Positions 15,855-23,889 of a DNA stretch of 33,077 bases are shown in pieces (the stretch's first letter is position 1; the number at the start of each line of letters is the position of its first letter). A program made the position numbers and the translations under genes. Origin of the DNA: a virus; the IMG/VR virus record IMGVR_UViG_3300032892_000336, positions 1 through 33,077 of that record. One strand, written 5' to 3'. The notes under the pieces are model-generated. The model saw nothing but the letters and a program-made list of their open reading frames with translations. It did not search any database and had not been told where the DNA came from.

Positions 15855-17906
15855 TTACGCGCCGGCGTTTTTGTAAAGCCCGCGCCAGTCGATCGCCTTG
15901 GCGCCAAAGTCGAGCCGGCACTTGATCTCGATGCCGTCGACATCGAAGCCGTTGCGGGTCTCGATGTAGGCACCCTGCTGGCCTTCGAGATAGGCGTACT
16001 CGATGGTGTCGATCTGGGCAGGGTTTGCCGCAAGATACCAGGCCGTGTCGCTTGCAGTGTCGAGCCGAGGCTCGGAAATCGGCGTCAAGGTCCGGATGGA
16101 TTGCGGCACCACGTCGCCGGTCTTCGCCGGCAAGATGTTCTGTGCAATCAGCTGTTCGGCCGCCAATTCAAGAGCCGCCGGCACGATGACGAAGGACGGG
16201 CGAATGTTGAGCACCGTCTTCTTGTCGAGACCGGTTTGCTTGGCCATCGCTGCGCGTCCGTCGCCCACCGTCGTGACGCTGAGCGCCGCGCCGGTGCCGG
16301 CGAGGTTCTTGTGCGTCGCATGGAACAGCGCGACGCCGTCGGCCATCGCCGCATTGGCCGTGATGATGGCCCAAACCACATCGCTTTCGAGCGTCGCAAT
16401 CGCGGTTCCATACATGGCCGGGATGCGGGTGAAGGCGTCGAGGTCGTCGTTGATGAGAACCTGGCGCGTGATCCCGACCACCCGACCGTAGGTCTCGATG
16501 CGGTAGCTTTCCTTCGACTCGGCGATCGTTCCGCGCTTGAACTCGCCGCTCTCGTTCACCTTCAGGAGCTGCGGCGCCTCGCCGATCTGAACGCGGTTCA
16601 TGGCCTTGAAGTCGGTCGCGAGCACCTGCCGGCAGAACAGCACGAAGGTGCGCGGATAGACCTCGTAGGCCTGGCGTAGCGTCTTGTTGGTGACCGCCGA
16701 GAGGATTTCGGGGAAGTCGGAGGTCGAGTGCAGTGCGCGGGTCGCGATCTCGTCCCGCGAGAAGCCCCGAACATTGACGCCGGCATTGGCGAGGAACTCG
16801 CGCGCCAGCTCGAGCAGCGTCATGCCGCGGTACTCGCGTGCTGGCTCGGTCAGTGAGAACAGCGTTGGGCTGTAACGATGCAAGAGGGCATTCGCCACTG
16901 CATCGCGGCGGGTCACCCGCTCATCGCGGCCACCGAGCGGCACCGAGACATGCGGGAACACCCGCGTCTTGTCGGCGGTCTCGGCGACCTTGTCGAGGAT
17001 CACGCGGCGCGCATCGTCGACCTCTACATTGCGCTTCACCAGGTCATCAGAGAAAGACCGTTCCAGCCCGAGCCGAGTCGCGAGATCGTAGATGGTCGAG
17101 ACCCGCTCCTTCTCGATCTCCTGAGCGCGCGCAACAAGCGCTTCCGCCGTGGGGACGGGAGGCGTCGGTACGGGGACCTCGGCCGCCGCCTGAGCAGGCT
17201 TGGCAGAACGGGTATCCGCTTGTGATCGCTTTTCCAATCCTTCCTCCTTGTGATCGAGGATCCCGGGCAAAGGGAGGTCGCCGGTCGCGTTCGGGTCGGG
17301 CGCAGCCGGCTTGGTCTGTGCATTGTCCATGATGTTTCTCCTGGGAAACGCCGCATCGTCCCGGTCGACGACGCAAGGCATCAAACGATCAACCGAGCGG
17401 AAGCCGGCCGCCGGGTCGGCCCCGACCGGGACCGCAGATATTTCAAAGGGAGTCCAATCCACGGCACGCCACAATTCGGGGCCGTTCGATGGGCGCGTGA
17501 TCTCGTAACGCTGGACCTGATAGCCGATCGACACCGCGCGCAGATGGCCGCTGCGGATATCGTTCCAGATCGGCGCCACGTCCTCGCGCTCGCTGAACCG
17601 CACGCGTGCAAGCCCGCGCCCTTTCTCGACGCGCGCGGTCCCCGGCACCACAGAGCCGATCACGGCCTCCAGTGCGAACCGATCGTGGACCTTGAGAAGC
17701 GGAGCGCCAGCATTGAGGCGTTCGAGATGGACCTGCGCAGGGTCCATGCTCAGCTCCTCGTCGAAGGCCTCGCCGAAAAAGGGCTGGCGACGCACGCGTG
17801 CGCCGGCAGACCACACGACCTCGATCGAGCGGTCCTTCTCGTCGAGAGACGCGGGCAACAGGTCCGCCGCCCGCTGAAACGGCGGCAGATCGATCGTTCC
17901 ATGCAT
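15855..17906 (-). CDS. Prohead protease / major capsid protein fusion (683 aa)
   Basis: The N-terminal part (about 1-170) is a phage head maturation protease. VHD at about 73-75 and RAVSIGY at about 123-129 match the His and Ser positions of the S78/U35-type prohead proteases. A charged linker (about 193-260) includes a helical stretch (EALVARAQEIEKERV) that may serve as an internal scaffold (delta domain). The C-terminal about 390 residues are an HK97-fold-type capsid protein, with FHATHKNLAGTGAA and ending RLDFGAKAIDWRGLYKN. This fused architecture is known from alphaproteobacterial prophages. It follows the portal gene by 4 bases. A strong internal start lies at Met193 (see the RBS entry). 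It makes the capsid shell and its protease. Confidence 0.88.
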   Translation of the reverse strand: MHGTIDLPPFQRAADLLPASLDEKDRSIEVVWSAGARVRRQPFFGEAFDEELSMDPAQVHLERLNAGAPLLKVHDRFALEAVIGSVVPGTARVEKGRGLARVRFSEREDVAPIWNDIRSGHLRAVSIGYQVQRYEITRPSNGPELWRAVDWTPFEISAVPVGADPAAGFRSVDRLMPCVVDRDDAAFPRRNIMDNAQTKPAAPDPNATGDLPLPGILDHKEEGLEKRSQADTRSAKPAQAAAEVPVPTPPVPTAEALVARAQEIEKERVSTIYDLATRLGLERSFSDDLVKRNVEVDDARRVILDKVAETADKTRVFPHVSVPLGGRDERVTRRDAVANALLHRYSPTLFSLTEPAREYRGMTLLELAREFLANAGVNVRGFSRDEIATRALHSTSDFPEILSAVTNKTLRQAYEVYPRTFVLFCRQVLATDFKAMNRVQIGEAPQLLKVNESGEFKRGTIAESKESYRIETYGRVVGITRQVLINDDLDAFTRIPAMYGTAIATLESDVVWAIITANAAMADGVALFHATHKNLAGTGAALSVTTVGDGRAAMAKQTGLDKKTVLNIRPSFVIVPAALELAAEQLIAQNILPAKTGDVVPQSIRTLTPISEPRLDTASDTAWYLAANPAQIDTIEYAYLEGQQGAYIETRNGFDVDGIEIKCRLDFGAKAIDWRGLYKNAGA
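17328..17342 (-). promoter_or_regulatory. Internal ribosome binding site for capsid part of the fusion
   Basis: Inside the protease-capsid gene a full AGGAGA (17342-17337) lies 6 bases before an in-frame ATG at 17330 (Met193, just at the junction to the linker). This is a better Shine-Dalgarno than the one before the gene's own start. It should allow translation of a shorter product of 491 residues containing scaffold-like linker and capsid without the protease. Comparable nested starts exist in lambda (C/Nu3). It is not proven here. Confidence 0.6.
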
Positions 17907-17910
17907 ATGA

Positions 17911-19431
17911 TTACCCTTCGGGTGGAGCGCCGGTGGCGTCGACGCCAGAACTGACGTTCATTGCCGCCTGCAGCACGCCGGTCTTGGTGACCTTGCGCGG
18001 GTCGCTATCGAGCACGAGGCCGAGTGCATCGAGCTTCGCATTCATCGCCGCGATCTCGGCGAGCACCGCGTCCGGATTATGGCCCTGGCGCGCGATGGCC
18101 TGGGCCAGCGTCATGGTCCCGGAGCGCATCGCCAGCAGATCAGCCATCGCATCCTTGAGCGGATCGACCGCTTCGAAGCGCGGAGGCGACCATGCGACCG
18201 CGATTTTCTCCTGCGGCAGTTTTCCGACCGCCCAGGCTTGGGCCGTGAACCAGTCCCACACCGGTTGGCAGAACATCGGAATGAAGAGCTGCCACTGAAC
18301 CGCATCGATCATGCGGCGGAACTCCACGAGTCCGGCGCGGATCGAGGAGTAATTGACCTGGCTCAGGTCGCCGGTCAGCAGCTCATAGGGCAGCCGGAAG
18401 CCGGCAGCGACAATGTGCAGCTGTGCGCGCAGCCATTCGGAGACCGCGGCGGTCGTCGCCGGCTGGTTGAACTTAATGTCCTTTCCGCCACGCGCATAGG
18501 CGATCAGTCCCGGTTCGAACTGCTCGACACGATTTCCGTCCGCGTCGACCACCGACGGAGCGACGCCCTGCTCGACTTCGTCCGCGCCAAGCACGATGGC
18601 GACAACACAAGCCTCAGTCTTCTTGCGGACCAGCTCGGCTTGCGTCCAGTCGTCGAGATCACGCAGCGCCCGCATGACCGGCGTGCCCCAAGGCACGCCG
18701 CGCACTTGGGCCCGCTGCTTCTCGTAAACATGCGCCAAGTCGGACGCTGGTATGGCTGCGCTATCGATTCGGCGACGCAGCGACACCGCGTTGTCGCCGG
18801 GGTGCTGCGCATACAGCCAATAAGCACGGCGCCGACCGATCGCATCGAACTCGACGCCCTGCAGAATACGCCCACCGTCGGCAAGATCGCCGTTCCGGGT
18901 CGCGTCCAGCAGATCGGTCTCGATGATCTGCAGCTGCAGAGGGACGGCAAGACCGTCGCCCGGACGGCGTGGCTGGCGTCGCAGCAAAACCTCGCCGGCC
19001 TCGACCAGCTCGCGACAAGCGAGCGTCTGCAAGCCATAGCAGTCGAGTTGACCGTCGGCGTCGCATTGAGCCGACCAAGCTTCCCACAGTGCATCGGCCT
19101 GGCGATCGAGCTTCTCATCGCCCGAAGCCGCTCGCGGAATGATGCCGGCGCCGACGATATTGTTGACCAGGACCGAAACCGCCTTGGCCGCGTGCGGGTT
19201 GTTGCGCACAAGGTCGCGCATGCGGTCGCGCAACAGCGCCCCGGCAACCGCGATTTCCGCATCGGCAGATGAATTCGGCGGGCGCCAGCCGTCCGTGCGT
19301 CGGCCACGCGCTGCCCCGTCATAGCCTCGTGTCAGGGCATCGAAGCTCTGTCGCGCCAACACGCGACGCACGGCCGCGCGCGGGGCGACGGTGCCGATGG
19401 CGCGGTCGAGCCAGGTCGCCTCGATCATCAA
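17911..19431 (-). CDS. Portal protein, lambda gpB family (506 aa)
   Basis: This forms the dodecameric DNA entry vertex of the head. The product shows the typical features of the lambda family portal: RDRMRDLVRNNPHAAKAV followed by NNIVGAGI in the N-terminal third, Q-I-I-E-T-D-L-L and DLAHVYEKQRAQVRGVPW in the middle (the latter typical of 'H-x-F-x-x-x-R-x-x-Q-x-R-G-V/I-P'), and FRLPYELLTGDLSQVNYSSIRAG toward the C-terminus. These are all hallmarks of the family. The length is normal. The start (ATG 19431) overlaps the end of the gpW-like gene by 4 bases. Confidence 0.92.
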   Translation of the reverse strand: MMIEATWLDRAIGTVAPRAAVRRVLARQSFDALTRGYDGAARGRRTDGWRPPNSSADAEIAVAGALLRDRMRDLVRNNPHAAKAVSVLVNNIVGAGIIPRAASGDEKLDRQADALWEAWSAQCDADGQLDCYGLQTLACRELVEAGEVLLRRQPRRPGDGLAVPLQLQIIETDLLDATRNGDLADGGRILQGVEFDAIGRRRAYWLYAQHPGDNAVSLRRRIDSAAIPASDLAHVYEKQRAQVRGVPWGTPVMRALRDLDDWTQAELVRKKTEACVVAIVLGADEVEQGVAPSVVDADGNRVEQFEPGLIAYARGGKDIKFNQPATTAAVSEWLRAQLHIVAAGFRLPYELLTGDLSQVNYSSIRAGLVEFRRMIDAVQWQLFIPMFCQPVWDWFTAQAWAVGKLPQEKIAVAWSPPRFEAVDPLKDAMADLLAMRSGTMTLAQAIARQGHNPDAVLAEIAAMNAKLDALGLVLDSDPRKVTKTGVLQAAMNVSSGVDATGAPPEG

Positions 19432-19646
19432 CGGTCGCCGCGCGAGAACCCGGCATAACCCGCAACCGGGAGCGAGGCGGACGAAGTCGCCGCCATCTCG
19501 CGTTCGATGGTGCGGATGCGCTTCAAGAGATCGTCGGCCGAGCCGTATTCGACCGTGCGGCCGTCATAGCTGACGCGGAGCGTCCCGGACGAAAAGGCGC
19601 GACGAAGCGCGGCAAGCTCGGTTTCGGTCCAGGTCACTTCAGCCAT
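19428..19646 (-). CDS. gpW-like head-tail joining protein (72 aa)
   Basis: A short protein starting MAEVTWTETELAALRRAFSSGTLRVSYDGRTVEYGSADDLLKRI. The helix, then a beta hairpin 'G-x-x-x-V-x-Y-x-G-R/K-x-V-x-Y/F', then a helix are the gpW fold. It is encoded between the large terminase and the portal, exactly where lambda W lies. It overlaps the terminase by 13 bases and the portal by 4. It stabilises the packaged head and helps attach the connector. Confidence 0.85.
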   Translation of the reverse strand: MAEVTWTETELAALRRAFSSGTLRVSYDGRTVEYGSADDLLKRIRTIEREMAATSSASLPVAGYAGFSRGDR

Positions 19647-21661
19647 CCCTTGTCCACGGCAAGCCAGTCGGAGCGGCGCTTGCCGGTCGCGCTCGATGTG
19701 CGCACAAGCATGCCCGCCGTCACGGAAGTCGTTTCATCGTCGGGGCGATGTCCGCTCCCCTCGACGGGCGCAGGACCGACTTGGTCCTCAAGGTCGCGCC
19801 ACTTCGCCTCGGCCCAGCGATCGGCTCCGACGATCCAGGCGGCGGCCCTGGCGTAGACGCGACAATCGAGCGCCTCGTTGCGCTCGCGCAACTTCTGCCA
19901 ATCGAGACGCGTGAAGCCGCGCTTCGTCCTGATCGTGACGAGCTGTTCGGCCGCGAGCTGCTTGACCCATTCCGCCTCGACGCCGCGCGGCAGATGCGCG
20001 AACCCCGGCGGGAACATCGCCCCTTGCGCAAGTTCCTCGTCGGTCGGCCGTTCGAGCCGCAGGAAGCGATAGGTCTCGCTCTTGAAGGTCGCGACCGCGA
20101 CCGTCCACAGCCGGGCACCGCGGCGCAACTTGTGCCCGCCTTCGGTCACATCGACGAATGTTGGGCCAACCACCGGAGCGGCCCGGTTGAAGCCCTCGAC
20201 GCCCTTGACCGGGACGACTTGCGCATGCCCGGCCCTTCGGGCCCAAGCATAGACGGCCGGCGTCTCGTACCCGGTGTCGATTGCAAGTTTTGCGAGACCG
20301 AGACGCGCGCCATGTGCGTGCGGCCAAGTGCGGTCGAGCAGTTTGCCTAAGTGATCCCAGCTCTCCGCTCGCTCCGGTCCACCATCAATGACGAGGTGTT
20401 CGATGAGCCAGCTTTCGAGACCGCGCCCCCACGCCCAGACCGAAACCTCAATCCGATCTTTCTGAACGTCGGCGCCTGCGGTGAGAAACAGCGCGTGAGT
20501 CGGCACCGTTCCGATCTGCCAAGCTTCCCGCCGATCATAGAGCCGTTGCCAGTCCGGCGCCTCGCCAGTTTCGATCCAGGTCTCGCCAAGCACGCCGTTC
20601 TTGAAGCTGCGCTTGGCCTCGTCGGTCGACTGTGCGGCCTCCCACATCCGGGCGATATCAGCCCACGAGAACCAACCTACCGGCGAATAGAGCGCAGAGA
20701 GATGAAAGCCGATCGTGCCGGGATCGGATGCTTCCGAGGTCGCGCGCCAGTCGCCGGACTGGAGCATTGCCGTCTTGTGGTGCTCCTCGATCGCGGCATC
20801 GCAGGCTTCGCATTCGTAATGCGCCGTCTCGGGTTTACCCTTTTCCCACCGCAGCCGCTCGAATCGCAGCCATTGCAACACTCCGCAATCCGGGCATGGC
20901 ACGAAGAAACGGCGCTGGTCGGACGCCTCGTATTCACGTTCGATCCGCGAGAACCCGTGGATCGTTGGCGTCGACGTCAGAAACGCCTTGGCCCGCCACG
21001 AGAACGTTCGCGTTCTTGCCTCGGCGAGCGCGACGGGATCGCCTTCCTCGTCGGCAGACGGCGGGTAGGCATCGACCTCGTCGAGAAACAGATAACGTGC
21101 TGGCATGGACCGCAGGCCCACCGCGCTGTTCGCGCCGGTGATCACCAGCAGCCCCGCCGGAAACTCCTTGGACAGAATCGTGTTGCCGGCGTCGCGCGAG
21201 CGTGCCGGCTTCACCCGTTGTCGAAGGGATGGGCACTCCTCGACCAGCGGATCGATGCGTTGGCGCGAGAAGCGCTTGGCAAGCTCCACGGTCGGCTGCA
21301 CCGCCAGCATCGGCCCTGGCGCATGATGGATGACGTAGCCGATCCAGTTGTTGCCGGACTCGGTGGCACCGACCTGCGCCGCCTTCATGAACACGACGCG
21401 CCGCGCCGGGTGCGCAGGTGACAGCGCATCCATGATCGCGCGCATGTAGGGCGTGCGGTCGGTCCGATAACGCCCGGGCTCCGCAGAGGCCCGTGGACTC
21501 AGTATCCGATGTCGATCAGCCCATTCCGAAACGGTAAGCGCCGGATCGGGAGTGAGTCCGTCGCGCCAAGCCTGGCGAAGCTCGTCTGCACCCTCGAAGC
21601 CGAAGCCATCATCGGAACTCGGGCCGGATGGCCGATAGCTCGGCAAGGTGACTGCGGACAT
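19634..21661 (-). CDS. Terminase large subunit, GpA family (675 aa)
   Basis: The DNA-packaging ATPase and nuclease. KAAQVGATE at 93-101 is the GpA-type Walker A, and LFLDEVDAY at 191-199 is Walker B with its catalytic Glu. CPDC (256-259) and CEAC (284-287) form a zinc-ribbon-like element common in GpA. TAGADVQKDR at about 394-403 matches the first acidic residue of the RNase H-like nuclease. The length fits. It overlaps the small subunit gene by 53 bases, larger than usual, but no better start is seen downstream. A gpW-like gene follows. Together with the small subunit it cuts concatemers, of cos type in lambda; the packaging mode here is not proven. Confidence 0.93.
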   Translation of the reverse strand: MSAVTLPSYRPSGPSSDDGFGFEGADELRQAWRDGLTPDPALTVSEWADRHRILSPRASAEPGRYRTDRTPYMRAIMDALSPAHPARRVVFMKAAQVGATESGNNWIGYVIHHAPGPMLAVQPTVELAKRFSRQRIDPLVEECPSLRQRVKPARSRDAGNTILSKEFPAGLLVITGANSAVGLRSMPARYLFLDEVDAYPPSADEEGDPVALAEARTRTFSWRAKAFLTSTPTIHGFSRIEREYEASDQRRFFVPCPDCGVLQWLRFERLRWEKGKPETAHYECEACDAAIEEHHKTAMLQSGDWRATSEASDPGTIGFHLSALYSPVGWFSWADIARMWEAAQSTDEAKRSFKNGVLGETWIETGEAPDWQRLYDRREAWQIGTVPTHALFLTAGADVQKDRIEVSVWAWGRGLESWLIEHLVIDGGPERAESWDHLGKLLDRTWPHAHGARLGLAKLAIDTGYETPAVYAWARRAGHAQVVPVKGVEGFNRAAPVVGPTFVDVTEGGHKLRRGARLWTVAVATFKSETYRFLRLERPTDEELAQGAMFPPGFAHLPRGVEAEWVKQLAAEQLVTIRTKRGFTRLDWQKLRERNEALDCRVYARAAAWIVGADRWAEAKWRDLEDQVGPAPVEGSGHRPDDETTSVTAGMLVRTSSATGKRRSDWLAVDKGWLK

Positions 21662-22208
21662 GCGTCTCCAGAAGTTTTTGCATCCGGTGCGCTCCGATCT
21701 CGACGGGCTGGCCGATCAGCTCGCCGCACGAAACCGACAATTCGGACGCCATCAGTGCGGCGATCCGCGCCGGCCAATTCGCCCACGAATCTCGTTCCTC
21801 GCGGGCAAGCCGGAACACAAGCGCTGTCGCTCGCGCACGATCGACCAGCTCGCCGCGGCGCTCCTGCAGCTTGAGGCGCGCGAGATGCGCCTTGGCGATC
21901 TCGTGCGCGGTGCGCGCCTGCACAAAGGTGACGTTCCCGCCGGAGGGTAAACCCTGCTCTTTGAGTGTCTCGCGAACCGAGCCGACCGCAGCTTCCGCGA
22001 CAGGCTTAAGCTTCGCGGCATCTGGCCTTGGCTTCGCTTTTGATTTCGCGCGCGCCGGATCAGTTGAGCGCTCCCATAACGCATCAGCCTTTGCCGGATC
22101 GACAGTGCCGTCCGGCTCTAGGACGACCCGCCCTTGCTTGATGGCTCGCAGCACCGCGACGTGGCTGACGCCCCGTTGCCGGCCATAAGCGCGGATTGAT
22201 AATCCCAT
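21609..22208 (-). CDS. Terminase small subunit, Nu1-like (199 aa)
   Basis: This recognises the packaging site and recruits the large subunit. The N-terminus (GLSIRAYGRQRGVSHVAVLRAIKQGRV) is a helix-turn-helix of the type found in phage small terminases, followed by an acidic/Lys-rich linker (STDPARAKSKAKPRPD) and a helical C-terminal part (AHEIAKAHLARLKLQERRGEL) resembling DUF1441/Nu1 proteins. It is directly upstream of the GpA gene and is the first gene of the leftward late operon. No strong Shine-Dalgarno precedes ATG 22208. Confidence 0.8.
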   Translation of the reverse strand: MGLSIRAYGRQRGVSHVAVLRAIKQGRVVLEPDGTVDPAKADALWERSTDPARAKSKAKPRPDAAKLKPVAEAAVGSVRETLKEQGLPSGGNVTFVQARTAHEIAKAHLARLKLQERRGELVDRARATALVFRLAREERDSWANWPARIAALMASELSVSCGELIGQPVEIGAHRMQKLLETHVRSHLAELSAIRPEFR

Positions 22209-22310
22209 GTCGAAGCCGGGCCAGAGAAAGCAATCAAATGATCCGATTATCTGCTTGGCTCAGGGCCAAAGCAGCGCGTTTATGGTGCCATCGAAACGAC
22301 GGAGAGCGTC
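22209..22310. promoter_or_regulatory. Divergent intergenic region
   Basis: The 102 bases separate the leftward late operon from the rightward small block, so they should hold the promoters of both. On the plus strand TTGGCT (22255-22260) lies 18 bases before TTTATG (22279-22284), an imperfect promoter reading for the 22311 gene, followed by a good GGAGAG ribosome site. On the minus strand I see no box of reasonable quality. Late phage promoters often need an activator, so lack of a consensus is not informative. Confidence 0.3.
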
Positions 22311-22696
22311 ATGACCAAGGCCATCCTGCCGACCAACAACACCGATTGGGGCTTCTGGAGCACGATCCGCCACCAGGCCGATCCCGCCGAGGCTTGGCCC
22401 ATTACGATGCAGGCAGTCGCTGCCGCCACCGGATGCACTGACATCGCGGTTCGCGACTTCCTCGACAGTTGTTCCGCCGCCATTTCGCAGACGACGTGGC
22501 GAACGGCTTGTTAGCGGGTCGTCCCCTCTCAATCGCGATCGACGCCGCTATCGACCGCTGGATGGGCTGGAACACCAACCGCCGCATCGAGCGCGAAATC
22601 GGGATCCCGCGCGGATTGCCCCACCTGACCGGCTGGGTGACGCATTTCGAGATAACTGGCCGAAGCGGCGGCGTGACCGCCGAGAGGAGAGTCGTC
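22311..22696 (+). pseudogene. Frameshifted conserved small phage gene
   Basis: Two plus-strand frames join into one sensible protein. The first starts at ATG 22311 (MTKAILPTNNTDWGFWSTI, ending at AVRDFLDS before it runs into Ala-rich nonsense and TAG 22512-22514). The second, one base back, carries HFADDVANGLLAG and continues through GIPRGLPHLTGWVTHFEIT. The second frame is closed by a stop at 22439-22441, so the switch must lie between 22440 and 22512. I recall intact relatives where 'RDFLDS' is directly followed by a short linker and 'HFADDVANG'. A one-base loss near 22470 is the simplest explanation. Programmed frameshifting or a sequence error are alternatives. The frame stays open into the next gene. 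Function unknown. Confidence 0.6.
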
Positions 22697-22942
22697 ATGG
22701 AAGATTGGAGCGGACTAACCCCTGCCGAGATTCGGGCTCGCGTCGCAGCCGCCAGAGAGCCTGCTCTCCGGAAATTTCTCGCAAATTACGGCGCAACGCT
22801 TTTGCCGGGAGAAACGCTCGAACAGGCTGTCAGGCGTGTCCAACTCGATATCGCCGGCGCAATTCGTCGCGCGGCCGAAACCGCGCTCCCGAACGAAACT
22901 TTCGAGCAATCCATGAATCGCGTGCTGTCACGCACGAACTGA
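22697..22942 (+). CDS. Conserved small hypothetical protein (81 aa)
   Basis: It begins MEDWSGLTPAEIRARVAAA at ATG 22697 with GAGAGGAGAG directly upstream, a good ribosome site. The protein is helical and charged (EQAVRRVQLDIAGAIRRA) and has no recognised domain. The frame is also open upstream, joined to the end of the frameshifted gene, so part of the upstream gene could be translated as a fusion. It lies between the frameshifted gene and the DUF3489 gene and is probably in one transcript. Confidence 0.55.
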   Translation: MEDWSGLTPAEIRARVAAAREPALRKFLANYGATLLPGETLEQAVRRVQLDIAGAIRRAAETALPNETFEQSMNRVLSRTN

Positions 22943-23042
22943 TCGGCTTCCGAAACCCTGGGATTCCGCCCCGCTCCAACGCGGGGCTCAGGGCAGTAGA
23001 AGGGCCGCGATGGTCGCGGCTCGACCACGCAAGGAGCCCACC

Positions 23043-23618
23043 ATGGCCCAACTTTCCGATGCTCAACTGGTCGTCCTGTCGGCCGCTTGCCAGCGTCCCG
23101 ATCGATGCGTTTTCCCTGTCAGTGCTAAGCTCAAAGGCAATGCCGCCGGCAACGTGCTCAAGAGCCTCCTGAAGAAGAAGCTGATCAAGGAAGCCCGCGC
23201 CAAGCGTGACGATACGGTCTGGCGTCACGACAAGAAGCACGGACGAATGACGCTGCAAGCGACCCGTGCCGCTTACGAAGCCCTCGGGATCGATCCGCGC
23301 GAAGTGCCCCCCGAGAGGGAGACTGACGGCGATACCGAAAGCACGAATGAAACGGACGCCGCGACCAAAGCGTCCACGAAGGCCAAAACTCGGACCAAGC
23401 ACGCCGGCAGCACGCGTACCAACAGCAAGCAAGCCAAGTTGATCGAGATGCTCCACCGCTCCGAAGGCGCGAGCATCAAAGAGATCGTCAAGGCCTTCGA
23501 TTGGCAGCCCCACACCGTGCGGGGCGCAATAGCGGGTGCGCTCAAGAAGAAGCTCGGGCTCAACGTCGTCTCGGAGAAGGTTGAGGGACGCGGCCGCGTC
23601 TACCGCGTCACCGCCTAA
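23043..23618 (+). CDS. DUF3489 domain protein (191 aa)
   Basis: A basic, probably DNA-associated protein. ATG 23043 has AAGGAG about 7 bases upstream and is preferred to an upstream in-frame ATG at 23010. The N-terminal part (LSDAQLVVLSAACQRPDRCVFP) is a winged-helix-like region, a charged linker rich in Thr, Lys and Ala lies at about 90-125, and the C-terminus (KQAKLIEMLHRSEGASIKEIVKAF, then WQPHTVRGAIAGALKKKLGL) is DUF3489, a helix-turn-helix-type domain widespread in alphaproteobacterial phages. Its job is not established. It could be a transcriptional regulator of late genes, an inference from the fold. It is the last gene of the rightward block. Confidence 0.75.
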   Translation: MAQLSDAQLVVLSAACQRPDRCVFPVSAKLKGNAAGNVLKSLLKKKLIKEARAKRDDTVWRHDKKHGRMTLQATRAAYEALGIDPREVPPERETDGDTESTNETDAATKASTKAKTRTKHAGSTRTNSKQAKLIEMLHRSEGASIKEIVKAFDWQPHTVRGAIAGALKKKLGLNVVSEKVEGRGRVYRVTA

Positions 23619-23633
23619 TCGACGAACCCCAAG

Positions 23634-23664
23634 AGCGCCGCCGGCTTTATGCTCCGACGGCGCT
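23634..23664. terminator. Bidirectional hairpin terminator
   Basis: AGCGCCG (23634-23640) pairs with CGGCGCT (23658-23664), followed inward by one mismatch (C/A) and CGG/CCG (three pairs), with a 9-base loop. The stem has 10 of 11 pairs. T-rich bases follow on the plus side (TTTG). It lies between the rightward DUF3489 gene and the leftward DUF7220-like gene, whose stop is inside the loop, so it can end both transcripts. Confidence 0.55.
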
Positions 23665-23889
23665 TTGTCGTTCGTGACGCATCCGCCAATTTTCGAACGC
23701 TCGACGTACAAGATATGACCGGAGAAGCGACACGCCCGTGAAGACAGCCCCCAACAACAAGTCATCCCTGAGACTAGGCTGCAATCCGAACAGCGGAAAC
23801 ACCGCCAACTGTGTTGCGACGGCAACCCCGTATCCAATCACAATGTTCGCAAGGGCCTCCGTCAGGGACATAAGACGGCTCTGCATCAT
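23647..23889 (-). CDS. DUF7220-like small membrane protein (80 aa)
   Basis: The product begins MMQSRLMSLTEALANIVIGYGVAVATQLAVFP, with two hydrophobic segments at about residues 13-32 and 43-58 and a basic C-terminus (RSYLVRRAFENWRMRH), a typical two-pass membrane protein. The S-L-x-E-A-x-A-N-x-x-I-G-Y-x-V-A pattern is the DUF7220 type, which occurs in many alphaproteobacterial phages; I know no function for it. It overlaps the end of the upstream methyltransferase gene by 4 bases (ATGA) and is therefore in that operon, ending at the terminator. Confidence 0.7.
   Translation of the reverse strand: MMQSRLMSLTEALANIVIGYGVAVATQLAVFPLFGLQPSLRDDLLLGAVFTGVSLLRSYLVRRAFENWRMRHERQSAVGA

Noticed and set aside
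22697-23618. Rightward block as part of the host rather than the phage
   Set aside because: DUF3489-type genes of this kind are frequent in phages, and the block lies between the terminase and the phage early genes.
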